Assembly (NCBI GenBank): GCA_054601695.1
Contig: BAAHQB010000185.1
Span: 186,001 to 250,000, forward strand
Source: Amorphochlora amoebiformis
Lineage: Eukaryota; Cercozoa; Chlorarachniophyceae
Reading direction: 5' to 3'
Length of the DNA stretch: 64,000 nt
Shown piece by piece: positions 1 through 64,000 of the stretch; within the stretch, counting starts at the first letter, position 1; each line of letters begins with the position of its first letter. The position numbers and the translations under genes were made by a program. The notes below the pieces were generated by a model. The model saw only the letters and a program-made list of their open reading frames with translations. It made no database searches and was not told where the DNA came from.

Positions 1-37
1 GTGTGTGTGTGTGTGTGTGTGTGTTTATATGTATGTA

Positions 38-117
<80 letters not shown>

Positions 118-476
118 GTGTTTAAATATATGTACATATATATTTATATTTATAAATATATATATATATAGACATATATAGATTCGTATATTCCTCATTA
201 AAAGCAGAGAGAAAGCAAACGGTTTCATATGATAACATACTCTGGGATAACATTAAATTTCACACAAATCGTACGTGTATGCATGTATGTATGCATTTAT
301 GTACGTGTATGTACATGTTATATAATACATACATGTACATATATATATATATACATATATATATATTATTATATACTATATATATATATATATATACATA
401 TATATGTATATATATATATATTCATATATCCATATATATATATATATACTGTACAAAGATATACATGTGTTTTTAG

Positions 477-1027
477 GCAAGGCACGTGTTTCCTAGGACT
501 TTTAAGACATGTGAGCAGGGGGCGCTGAGTATTCTCGCGGCTTGTCTGAAGGATACGGAGATTCTGCCTCCCGGTATATATGAAAGAATATGTGAATATA
601 TGTATGGGTGTAGTTACATTTGAAAGCTTACATATCAGTTTGTACATTTATATTATATGAATATGCGCATTTACATGTATACATATATATGTGTACATAT
701 ACACATATACATATATATATATATATATATACATACACATATATACATATAATATATGTATGTATACATATATATATATATATATATTTATATATATTTA
801 TATATAATGTATGTATGTGTATCTATTGTGTATACATGTTACAAATATACTCATATAGTCAACAACCTCATATATGAAAACATCATGCCTCTCTCTTACC
901 ATCAGGATCCCTCGTTGTTGACGAGAAGTATTCCGCCCATTCCCCCCTCGCTGACAATCCTGATCTCCTCCACTGGCTTCAGACCTTCTCAAATAACTTC
1001 ACCACGACTCGGGACAGCGGTACTTAA
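477..1027 (+). CDS. C-terminal two exons of an unrecognised protein, possibly a short-chain dehydrogenase/reductase (5' end outside window)
   Basis: Two exons join in phase. Exon 477-573 follows a TTTTAG acceptor and ends at a GTATAT donor after one codon base. Exon 906-1027 follows ATCAG and reads to a TAA stop. The joined 72 residues include TFKTCEQGALSILAACLKD and then GSLVVDEKYSAHSPLADN, ending FSNNFTTTRDSGT. A threonine followed by E-x-GA, a small-residue helix, then PGS and a proline-rich tail resembles the C-terminus of retinol-dehydrogenase-like short-chain dehydrogenases. The cofactor and YxxxK motifs would lie upstream of the window, so this is only a suggestion. The gene converges on the glucokinase gene. 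The exons themselves are well supported; the family is not. Confidence 0.6.
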
Positions 1028-1760
1028 GGTTCGATAGATAGAGTCATATGTAGTATAGCTAGATATTCGATACGGCCCGAAAACGTCGAAAAGTTTCAAG
1101 CTTAAGTTTCATCGTACTATCCTTGATCGCTAGATGGATCATACGGTGCGGATGTCCGTTTATGTGCATGAGTTAGTGACGTGACCATGATTGCTGCTAG
1201 ACTCTAGGACTAGCAAGAGTATGACTAGTATGATCGGACTATAGACTATGACTAGTATAATCATCGGATAGTTAAACTAGTGCCATATCTAGCATACGAT
1301 CATACATATACCAGATTGGTTACTATGATGTCAATATCTCCAGAGTATATATAGTATCTAGAAACTCGCCTGTGTGTATAGCTCTAGTTACTAACGCAGA
1401 TGCTTTTGAGTAATGATCGAATAGTTGAATAATAATGAATATGTGAAGTCGCATGCACATGCGCTCACGGCCTAGACTAGTAGACAGTGAAACTAGTGCA
1501 AAAGGCTATATCATGCAGGGCCGGTCCTGGGGTGGGCTCTGAGGCTAGATAGGAGTCCTAGCTAGACTCCCACAGGTCCGAACTTCGAGTAAAATAGCTG
1601 GAAGAGTGATGAGAATTAGATGCTGCATATGGGTTTCAAACGATTATGCTTACCCCATTGGCCGATATCGTGTCACCAAGTCCAACAGTTTTCCTTGGAG
1701 TCTGGGAGGTGGATTATTTAGGGACTAGTGTCTTTGTGAGTATATGTATGTGTTTATAGG
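1028..1760. other. CTAG-dense intergenic block after the stop codon
   Basis: This 0.7 kb non-microsatellite block starts directly after the stop of the upstream + strand gene. The tetramer CTAG occurs about 18 times, where about 3 would be expected by chance. It holds no convincing reading frame or splice-bounded exon on either strand. Blocks of similar character follow the stops at 16012 and 39057. It may be 3' UTR or terminator sequence, or a decayed repeat. Confidence 0.6.
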
Positions 1761-1860
1761 AAAATTCGGAATTTTGATGTATTGTGAACTTATACATATA
1801 GTTATATATATAAAAAATTCGGAATTTTGATGTATTGTGAACATATACATATAATTATAT
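1761..1860. repeat. Two-copy tandem duplication, unit about 50 bp
   Basis: The segment AAATTCGGAATTTTGATGTA followed by TTGTGAAC and ATACATATA occurs twice in direct orientation, near 1761-1810 and 1812-1860, with few differences. It lies in the convergent intergenic region before TA repeat. Confidence 0.85.
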
Positions 1861-2180
1861 ATATATATATATTTCTATATGTATGTGTATGTGCATGTGC
1901 ACATATATACATGTACACATGCACATATACATATATATATATATATATATACATAATTACATATGCGTATGTATGTATGAATAATTAATAAATAAATAGA
2001 TGGATACTGTACATCGAGATGTACATCCCTCTACGTATTCAAAATGATTTTTATACGTAATATACACACGTTCACAATATATACATAAATAAACGTACAT
2101 ACATGCGTACATACTTACTCTATATATTTTTATGCATACTGGTGTATACATGCAGGTGTATACATACACATTTATATATG

Positions 2181-2211
<31 letters not shown>

Positions 2212-2242
2212 TACACACATATATATAGATATACATATGTAA

Positions 2243-2320
<78 letters not shown>

Positions 2321-2454
2321 ACTATACTCTCTTACAATACGTAAATATACATGAAGACACTCACACATAATATATATATATATATATATATAAGTTGTAT
2401 ATATATATATATATGTATGTATTATATATATATATATATATTATATGTAGACAT

Positions 2455-13719
<11,265 letters not shown>

Positions 13720-13795
13720 CACTTGTCAATTGGAAGTTGCCACGTGTCTTGTTACTCCACAGTGCGTCACAACTGTCACACAAAAAGACACATAG

Positions 13796-16012
<2,217 letters not shown>

Positions 16013-16586
16013 TTAAGAGTCTAGTATTACGGCGACATCATGCGGGCTTTCCTAGATGTGTCACGGTAAATTATGAATTATATCTATTGTATCTAGACGG
16101 TATGCATGTAACTAGCCACTGTCTAGAGTGCAAGTTTCATCTGAGAGTATCTAGAGTATACTCTAGATACTGAGTCAACTACTAGACTAGGTCAGGGATA
16201 CTCTAGGCACTATCTAGACTATCATAGACTCGATAGACTCTAGCTAGTCTGGACTATGGCTAGATCTAGTAGATATTCTGAATTTCTGATACCTCCGCGG
16301 CCCGGTACTCACTAGACTCACTAGACTCACTAGCTCAGTCTGGATTACCATGGCTATATAGATTATTCTAGTATTACTAGTATTGCGAGTCATCAATTGA
16401 GTACGATATCGATGCGACTACTCTAGCAACTAGAGTAGTGATAGTCTAGATCAAGTCCTACTAGTACAATCTAGACTATGATTCACTCTAGTCTACCTAG
16501 TCAACAAAAAGACTGAAGTTACTAGCCAGAAAAGAATACTAAATCACAACGATATATGAATCAACAGATCACAACTGCATCCGTAT
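16013..16586. other. CTAG-dense block between two convergent stop codons
   Basis: This non-repetitive 574 bp region separates the TAG of the ankyrin gene from the TAG of the oxygenase gene on the other strand. CTAG occurs nearly 30 times, about one per 18 bp, against about two expected. Many copies lie within longer palindromes such as CTAGACTAG and ACTAGT. No exon with splice borders is visible. It could hold both 3' UTRs and a terminator. Confidence 0.7.
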
Positions 16587-39057
<22,471 letters not shown>

Positions 39058-39840
39058 AGTGCCTTCGACCGCCTGTTAGGACAAGCAAGGTAGACGAAAA
39101 GCCAGTAGCGCCGGCCTGCAGCTGCAGCATAAATACTACACCATGCATTGTAGTAGTCATGCACGTCAGCCATAAGCCATATAATCACAAGTTAATGGCT
39201 GTAATAATTCATAATAATTATTACTGACTTGATCAATTAGCCGTTGCCGCATGCCATAGTCTAAAAGTATAGTTAGTGTAGTAGATGTCTGGAATACTAT
39301 GGTATCTCTAGTATCTGGCATACGCGGTACCACGTCTCACGTGCTGAATTAGTTTAAGATCTAGATGCTCATAATCTAAATAACTGGATATTTTTATTAT
39401 GGTCGACAAGTAGCATTTAACCAGCCGGATTCAACAACCGAAGAATAGTGACTCATCGTCATGATCATCCGTCACTACTACTAATGATTCGCTAGATTCA
39501 AAATCGTTGCGCTATTATCTAGATTACTAGTACATGTACTCTAGCTAGCTAGGTACTAGTTCAATTTAATAGGAGTCTTTTAGTCTGACGTACGGTTAAC
39601 AATTATCCAACCGTGCCGCGGAGCAAACTACTAGCGACTAGACTAGCATGATGCCGTATATGTACGTAGCTGGCGGTATTATACAATTCGTAGTGTAGTA
39701 GCATTTAATTAATAATCACATTGTAATTAAATTTTCAGATTATTATTATTATTATTGCTACTGTTACCTAGGTTACCATGATGCTAAATGATTCTACACT
39801 GGCTCTCTAGAGAGGCTGTTACTGCCGCGGTGGTAGCATG
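39058..39840. other. CTAG-containing non-repetitive block after the PDZ/TPR stop codon
   Basis: Non-microsatellite sequence begins directly after TAA. From about 39290 on, CTAG occurs about 16 times in 550 bp, including CTAGCTAGCTAGGTACTAG near 39541. No exon is supported on either strand. It is probably the 3' UTR and intergenic spacer before the cysteine-rich gene. Confidence 0.55.
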
Positions 39841-40599
39841 GGCTAGATAATGTTTCCTTGCTGGAATGTCTCCAAGGAACCCACGGTTCGGCGGGCGGTA
39901 GACAGCACCGATGAAAAAAGTCGCCCTGGCCATGCATGAAACAGTCCTCGGATCGGAGACGGAGTGTTGCAGTGTTTAGCTCCAGCAATATTGAATGCAC
40001 TGAGCGTGTAATGGCGCCATACCGGTCTAGTTGCCTGGTGTGAATGGCCGCACTTCTGATACAAACGAGAGCATAATACCAGGTTTTTTTACCACATCTT
40101 ACCTAAAAAAGGGAACACCGCTCTCAAGACTGAAACCGACGTTCTTTTGCTCGCCGACTTTAGACAACTTCACCTAATAATATGTTCGGTGTGTTGCCGG
40201 GTACATCTTTTACAAAACCACAGAAACCGCGCGTCAAACCGAGATCGGCAGGCCACCGCCGTGCAAAGTGAATCAAGGTATGGGAACGTGAAAACCGCCC
40301 CGTGCATCGTCTATTTTTCACTTTCAGCACCTTGGGAAGCCCATCGGATGTCTTCTGTCTCTAAAAATCACGATTTTCAAAGCATAATCATGCGCTTTTG
40401 AGATTGACATTGTGGACATTGTGCAATAGACAGGGATGATAATAATCTGCGTACTAGTTGTCCTGGCATCGAGAGCCGATGGTATTCTAACCATGACAGC
40501 AGATTAACACTTCTCATCCTAACTCGACCCTAAAGCGTAATCCTAAACTAGCTTCGTGCGATACTTCGACGTGGGGAAGTGACCCTCGGCTAAGTTCTG
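39841..40599. other. Non-repetitive intergenic sequence, no gene recognised
   Basis: This stretch is nearly free of microsatellite and has mixed base composition. Short open frames exist on both strands (for example 39843-40064 on the minus strand and 40147-40401 on the plus strand), but none has recognisable motifs or phase-consistent splice borders. Missing 5' exons of the cysteine-rich membrane gene, including its signal peptide, could be hidden here. Confidence 0.4.
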
Positions 40600-40604
40600 G
40601 GGAC

Positions 40605-40790
40605 ATAAAGGAGGTATACACAAACCGAAATGGTCTAGCGCGACACCACTTTTCATGCAAAACCAACTTCACTTCTACTTAGAAGGGATTGTAACAATAC
40701 AACGTACATGTCTGTATGTATACACAAAAGAGAATGGTCTAGCACGACACCACTTTCATGCAAAACCAACTAGTTCCTATTTATATACTA
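40605..40790 (+). repeat. Two-copy direct duplication, unit about 115 bp
   Basis: GTATACACAAA followed by AATGGTCTAGCRCGACACCA and CATGCAAAACCAACT occurs near 40613-40672 and again near 40717-40772. It lies immediately upstream of the first recognised exon of the cysteine-rich gene (40843). Confidence 0.92.
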
Positions 40791-40842
40791 AATTCCCAAA
40801 CTAAACACCGAAATAAAAATTGAATAGATGTATATACATTAG

Positions 40843-48869
<8,027 letters not shown>

Positions 48870-48954
48870 ATACATATGTATATATATATTTAGTATATAA
48901 TACATTTATATATATATATATATGTATATATAATATATATATATATATGTATAT

Positions 48955-48990
48955 ATGAGGAATCGATATCTTCTCAAAGGTTGCCTCATA
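48955..48990 (+). repeat. Partial copy of the last exon of the cysteine-rich gene
   Basis: GAGGAATCGATATCTTCTCA followed by AAGGTTGCC matches GGAGGAAATCGATATCTTCTCAAAA inside exon 48783-48869, with one base deleted. It lies 85 bp after the stop codon, separated by TA repeat. Confidence 0.9.
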
Positions 48991-49284
48991 ATTGCCCAAA
49001 TGATTATAACTAATATAAAAGTATGCACATACATATTACATTTATATATATATATATATATAAATATACATATATTTATAATAATATATGTAATACATCA
49101 AATCTCGATTATTCTCAGCATCCGACCAAATGAATTAGCTAGAAAGAAATGAAGACATGTTACATATATATATATATATATATGCATGTATATACATATA
49201 TGTATACTATATATGTGTATACTCTATATATATATGTATATAGATTTATACATATATATCTATATATATATATTTAAATATACT

Positions 49285-49329
<45 letters not shown>

Positions 49330-49386
49330 CAATATATATATTATATATACTCAGAATCTTACTGATTACTCAGATTGACTAACAAT

Positions 49387-49418
<32 letters not shown>

Positions 49419-49419
49419 C

Positions 49420-49462
<43 letters not shown>

Positions 49463-50363
49463 AACACGCAAACAACTAAAAAATTCATCAAACAAAAATA
49501 TTTTAATCACATACCTATCATATTCAATTCCAAACCCTAAACCTATCCCAATACCCCTATCCCTAACCATAATCATTAACCCGTTTAAGATAATACTTGC
49601 CCAGTCTAGCAAAACAGGTGTATAATACGTAACATTGCGTTCAAATGCATATATTCTCTTGTCCATCTGATTCTCGCATTCTGGAGCTGTTTAGAAACTA
49701 TCTTAACTATTGCAACCCTAACCATCACAGGAACAACACATTTAGCGACTTATCATTGAGAGTGCGTACCCAGAAGAACACGCAGTTACTCTGAACCTAT
49801 TCCCTCAACCTAACCCTAACCCTAACCCTAACCCTAACCCTAATCCAAACTCCAACCCTGATCCTTACCTATTTCTCTAATCATCCCTGTAAACGTACCT
49901 GTAGCTCCAGGCTGAATACGTAATATTCTCATCTGTTTTTGAGACCCAATTGTGAATATGACAAAAACTCGTTTTTTGGAAGTGTTTTTTGGGGTTTTTT
50001 TTGTAAGGATGAGGGTATATCTGGATATGTGTGTGTAGGAGCGTAGTCAGAAACTCATGGTTTAAGTGTTTTTAGGTTATTTATGAGTCTGAGAGTACAT
50101 CTGAATGTGTGTGTAGGGATAGTCTATTAGAGCATGGCAAGAGCTGGAAGGTATACTGGTGAATGTATGTTATATGTGTGTATGTGTATATATAGTATAG
50201 AGGTATATATATATATATATATATATAAGTGTATATATATATATATATATATTTGTATATATGTATATGTATATATGTATGTATGTATGTATATTGTATA
50301 AGTGTATTTATATTTAAGTTTGAATTTATTATAATATTTAAATATCTGTATATTATATAAGTA

Positions 50364-50402
<39 letters not shown>

Positions 50403-50480
50403 ATTGTATGCATACACAGATTCAAATATATTTATAATACAATATAGACGCATGTATATACAATATATGTTGTTATTTCC
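48991..50480 (+). other. Spacer between the cysteine-rich gene and the next + strand gene
   Basis: TA repeat alternates with short unique islands. A degenerate CCCTAA run lies at about 49520-49570 and a cleaner one at 49800-49870. Islands at 49100-49155 and 49735-49800 have possible splice borders but no phase-consistent neighbours. The first exons of the downstream gene may lie here. Confidence 0.4.
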
Positions 50481-50489
50481 GGGCACTAC

Positions 50490-50715
50490 GTGAAAACTAG
50501 TCGAATCCGTTCGGATTATAGACGAATGATTTTAGATATCTTATGTGTGGTTTTCGGATGCTTGCTTTCTTCCTCCGGGGCCTATAGGTTCCGTCCGTTC
50601 CGGATTGCTTGGGTTCCGGCCCTTATTGGCCTACTTATTGCATCCTATGTAACCGTAGTCTAACTACAGTCTCTAACTTATCGTAGTTAAATTGGTATAG
50701 GTTCCGCGCGTTAAC
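50490..50715 (+). mobile_element. SINE-like dispersed repeat, copy 2
   Basis: This copy matches the 5633-5899 element in the opposite orientation. Shared parts are TCCGTTCGGATTATAGACGA near the head, GCTTTCTTCCTCCGGGGCCT in the body and a TAGTTAAATTGGTATAGGTT end. It lacks the tRNA-like head, as expected for a 5'-truncated retroposed copy, and it is diverged enough to be old. Confidence 0.6.
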
Positions 50716-50731
50716 GGTATATCTATATATA

Positions 50732-50860
<129 letters not shown>

Positions 50861-50867
50861 TATATAG

Positions 50868-61245
<10,378 letters not shown>

Positions 61246-61374
61246 GGTGGCTCTAACCCTAACGCTAACCCTAACCCTAACCCTAACCCTAACTCGAACC
61301 TAGCGCGAATGAGTGTACAATTTTCCTATCTTTAGAGCAAACTGTAGTGAAGACCTAACCCTAACAAACCTTAA

Positions 61375-61850
61375 TTTAGTGTAAGCCTAGCCCTAACCCT
61401 AATATTAGTGTAACCCTAACCCTAACTCTAATTTTACGTAACCCTAACCCTACCTCTAAGTTTATGTAATCCTAACCCTAACTCTAATTTTAATGTAACC
61501 CTAACCCTCACACTAATAATGGTGTAACCCTTACCCTAACCGTAATTTTGTTGTAACCCTAACCCTAACCGTAAATTTTAAAGTAACCCTAACCCTAACC
61601 CTAATTTTGTTGTAACCTTAACCTAACCCTAATTTTGGTGTAACCCTAACCCTAACCGTAATTTTGGTGTAGGCTTAACTCTAGCCCTAACGTAATTCTA
61701 ATGTAACCCTAACCCTAACCCTAACCCTAACCGTAATTTGGTGTAGCCATAACTTCTAACCCTAACGTAATTTTAATGCATCCCTAACCCTAACCCTAAT
61801 TTTGTTGTAACCCTAACTCTAACACTAACCCTAATTCTAGTGCGGTCCTT
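61375..61850 (+). repeat. Composite minisatellite built from CCCTAA plus a TAATTTTGGTGTAA spacer
   Basis: Two to five CCCTAA units alternate with a spacer reading TAATTTTGGTGTAA or close variants (TTTTGTTGTAA, TTTTAATGTAA). This gives about twelve copies of a 30-45 bp higher-order unit. It starts about 130 bp after the upstream gene's stop. Confidence 0.93.
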
Positions 61851-61899
61851 CTAAGTCGGCTATCAGAGAAGGTCTATTCTTGTAAATATATATGTATTT

Positions 61900-61940
<41 letters not shown>

Positions 61941-61964
61941 ATGTTTACATAGATATATATACAC

Positions 61965-62014
61965 ATACCCAAACCCTAACCTTAACCTTAACCCAAGCCC
62001 TAACCCTATATATA

Positions 62015-62059
<45 letters not shown>

Positions 62060-62180
62060 TTGCATATATATATATATATATACACATACCCAAACCCTAA
62101 CCTTAACCCTAGCCCTAACCCTAACCCTGACCCTAACCCTAACCCTAACCCTAACCCTAACCCTAACCCTAACCCCAAGC
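61965..62180 (+). repeat. CCCTAA array split by TA repeat
   Basis: The segment ACACATACCCAAACCCTAAC followed by CTTAACC occurs at both 61962 and 62080, separated by about 90 bp of TA repeat. The second copy is extended by a clean (CCCTAA)n run to 62178. Confidence 0.93.
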
Positions 62181-62220
62181 GGTACTTTTCTCGGTACAAA
62201 AGCTCGAAAACTCGTCTAAG

Positions 62221-62385
62221 ATGGACATTATCGAAAAGTTTGCAACCAAGACTGCCACCAAGAGTATGCTTCCAATCTCCCTCTGTTCCATCAATCTCTC
62301 TCTCTATCTTTCCCTCTCGCTCACCTTTCTCTCTCTCCTGGTTCCTCTCTCCTCTCTGTCTCCTCTCTCTCCTCTCTCCTCTCTC

Positions 62386-62421
<36 letters not shown>

Positions 62422-62510
62422 CTCTCTCTCCTCTCTCCTCTCTCTCATCTCTCTCTCTCTCCTCTCTCCTCTCTCTCATCTCTCCTCTCTCTCCTCTCTC
62501 CTCTCTCTCA

Positions 62511-62553
<43 letters not shown>

Positions 62554-63072
62554 TTCTCTCCTCTCTCTCTCTTTCTCTCCTCTCTCTCTCTCTCTCTCCC
62601 CTCTCTCCTCTCTCCTCTCTCTCTCTCTCTCTCTTCTCGCTCCCTCTCTCCTCTCTCTCCTCTCTCTCTCTCCTCTCTCTCTCCTCTCTCTCACCCCCCC
62701 TCTCTCTCTCTCTCCCCTCCTCTTTTTGTCGGCCCACTCTCTCCCTCCCTTCTCTCTGTGTCTCCCCCTTTCTCTCTACGTTCTCTCTCACATATCATTC
62801 AATGGATCTCTTTCTCTCTCTCCATTCCTGTCTGATCCTTACCTGACACTTGTCACGTTCCAGTCTAATCCATATCTGACACGTGTCACGTTCCTGTGTG
62901 ATCCTTATCTGACACGTGTCACGTTCCTGTCTAATCCTTATCTGACACGTGTCACGTTGACTGATCAGACAAGCGTAGGACTAATCAAGATTCCTCTGGG
63001 GACACAAAACGTTAACTGCTAACCCTAACCCTGAATTCTTAAGATAGAGAATATGCATGATTGTATGTGTGT

Positions 63073-63108
<36 letters not shown>

Positions 63109-63180
63109 TATGCATGTGCGCATTTATCTGTATTATTTTCCATATAATTTCAGTACATATATATGCACGGTATAAGACAT

Positions 63181-63222
<42 letters not shown>

Positions 63223-63385
63223 CAGACACCTAAGTGCACACAGAATACATGCACAGGGATATCCTTCTTTATGCCAAATATATCTGTTTTCCTACATTTT
63301 GATGAATATACATATACGTGTGAGATTTAGGGCCTAATATCACTTTTTTTTTTTTGGTTACACTACAGAGTCAAGTGCACCCGGG
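62221..63385 (+). CDS. Possible 5' exons of a further gene (continues beyond the window)
   Basis: Exons 62221-62263 (ATG), 62969-63010 and 63369-63385 join in phase and would encode [14 protein letters not shown], then [13 protein letters not shown] and QSSAPG. The frame is also open upstream of the ATG ([13 protein letters not shown]), so the first piece might be an internal exon. No family is recognisable from about 34 residues. The first intron is filled by CT repeat and the CACGTG repeat. Confidence 0.4.
62280..62820 (+). repeat. CT microsatellite with CTCTCTCCTCTC units
   Basis: About 540 bp of (CT)n with regular CCTCTC and CATCTC interruptions. Long L/S-rich and R/E-rich frames across it are repeat artefacts. 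Confidence 0.95.
62828..62965 (+). repeat. Four-copy 36 bp minisatellite carrying GACACGTGTC
   Basis: The unit TGATCCTTATCTGACACGTG followed by TCACGTTCCTGTC occurs four times (from about 62832, 62868, 62904 and 62940); the first has CTTGTC in place of CGTGTC. Three copies contain the palindrome GACACGTGTC, an E-box/G-box core (CACGTG). Confidence 0.95.
63020..63060 (+). other. Short CCCTAA remnant and unique spacer
   Basis: CTAACCCTAACCCT at 63019-63032 precedes a unique stretch and then TA repeat to about 63225. No coding signal is seen apart from the exon proposed at 63369. Confidence 0.5.
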
Positions 63386-63399
63386 GTAACATAAGCTAC

Positions 63400-64000
63400 T
63401 CAAAATCCTAACCCTAACCCTAACCCTAACCCTAACCCTAACCCAATCCCCAACCCTAACCCTAACTCTAAACCTAGCCCTAACCCTAACCCTTACCCAA
63501 CCTTAACCCTAATGCTTCCCATCTTATCATAAGCTCTACCTATAACCTTCACCCTAACCTGAAACATAACCCTAACCCTAATCCCTAATCCTTACCCTTA
63601 ACCCTAACCCTAACCCTAATCCCTAATCCCTACCCTAACCCTAAACCTAGCCCCTACCCTAACCCTAACCCTAACCCTAACCCTAACCCTAATCCTAGCC
63701 CCTAATTCCTACCCTTAACACCTACCTAAAAACCCTAAACCTAACCCTAACCTTAACCCCATCCTTCCCATAAACCTAATTCTTCTCCTAAACCCTACCT
63801 TCAACCCTAACCCTAACCTCAAACATAACCCTAACCCTAATCCCTAACCCTATCCCTAACGCTAACCCTAACCCTAACCCTAACCCTAAACCTTACACTA
63901 ACCTTAACCCCATCCTTAACCCTAACTCTCCCCATAACCCTACTCCTTCTCCTAAACCCTACCTTAACCCTGACCCTAACCTCAAACATTACGCTAACCC
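63400..64000 (+). repeat. Degenerate CCCTAA array running off the window
   Basis: CCCTAA with many variants (CCCTTAACC, CCCTAATCC, AACCTAGCCC, CCCCATCC). Two sections share CTTCTCCTAAACCCTACCTT, near 63782 and 63948, so a higher-order unit of about 165 bp is likely. The high divergence argues against a live telomere. Confidence 0.93.

Noticed and set aside
63400-64000. Chromosome end (true telomere)
   Set aside because: The array is heavily degenerate, contains complex inserts, and similar arrays lie at many internal positions.

Overview
This is nuclear DNA of a eukaryote with very long, repeat-filled introns and tiny exons (typically 40-110 bp, almost all with GT...AG borders). Most of the 64 kb is TA microsatellite, with smaller GA/CT microsatellites and many internal CCCTAA/TTAGGG arrays. 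Almost every long open frame is translated microsatellite (Y/I, S/L or R/E polymers). The real genes were found by joining short non-repetitive islands whose reading frame and intron phase agree. An ER signal-like leader on a PDZ/TPR protein of a type I associate with plastid proteins of photosynthetic stramenopiles, together with TTAGGG-type repeats, suggests an alga with a red-derived complex plastid, probably an ochrophyte. That placement is an inference.

Layout. 477-1027 (+): last two exons of a protein, possibly a short-chain dehydrogenase. 2455-13719 (-): ADP-dependent glucokinase, about 18 exons. 13796-16012 (+): small ankyrin-repeat protein, divergent from the glucokinase. 16587-30480 (-): 2-oxoglutarate/Fe(II) oxygenase, at least 11 exons, convergent with the ankyrin gene. 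32735-39057 (+): PDZ plus TPR-like protein with a signal-type leader, 13 exons, complete. 40843-48869 (+): membrane protein with three cysteine-rich modules, one transmembrane helix and a short tail; its 5' end is not found. 50868-61245 (+): unrecognised gene, ten phase-consistent exons with a basic C-terminus. 62221-63385 (+): possible start of another gene.

The most unusual structure is the repeated duplication of exon edges. At eight or more exons a piece containing the exon end and its splice site lies in one to four decayed copies inside the neighbouring intron, each separated by TA repeat. This suggests that introns here grow by local tandem duplication across splice sites combined with microsatellite expansion. 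A second pattern is three 0.5-0.75 kb blocks dense in CTAG that begin directly after the stop codons at 1027, 16012 and 39057. A dispersed SINE-like repeat with tRNA-like promoter boxes occurs twice, in opposite orientations (5633-5899 and 50490-50715).

The genes share no evident pathway. Function calls rest on remembered family motifs and on phase agreement between exons; no database search was run.
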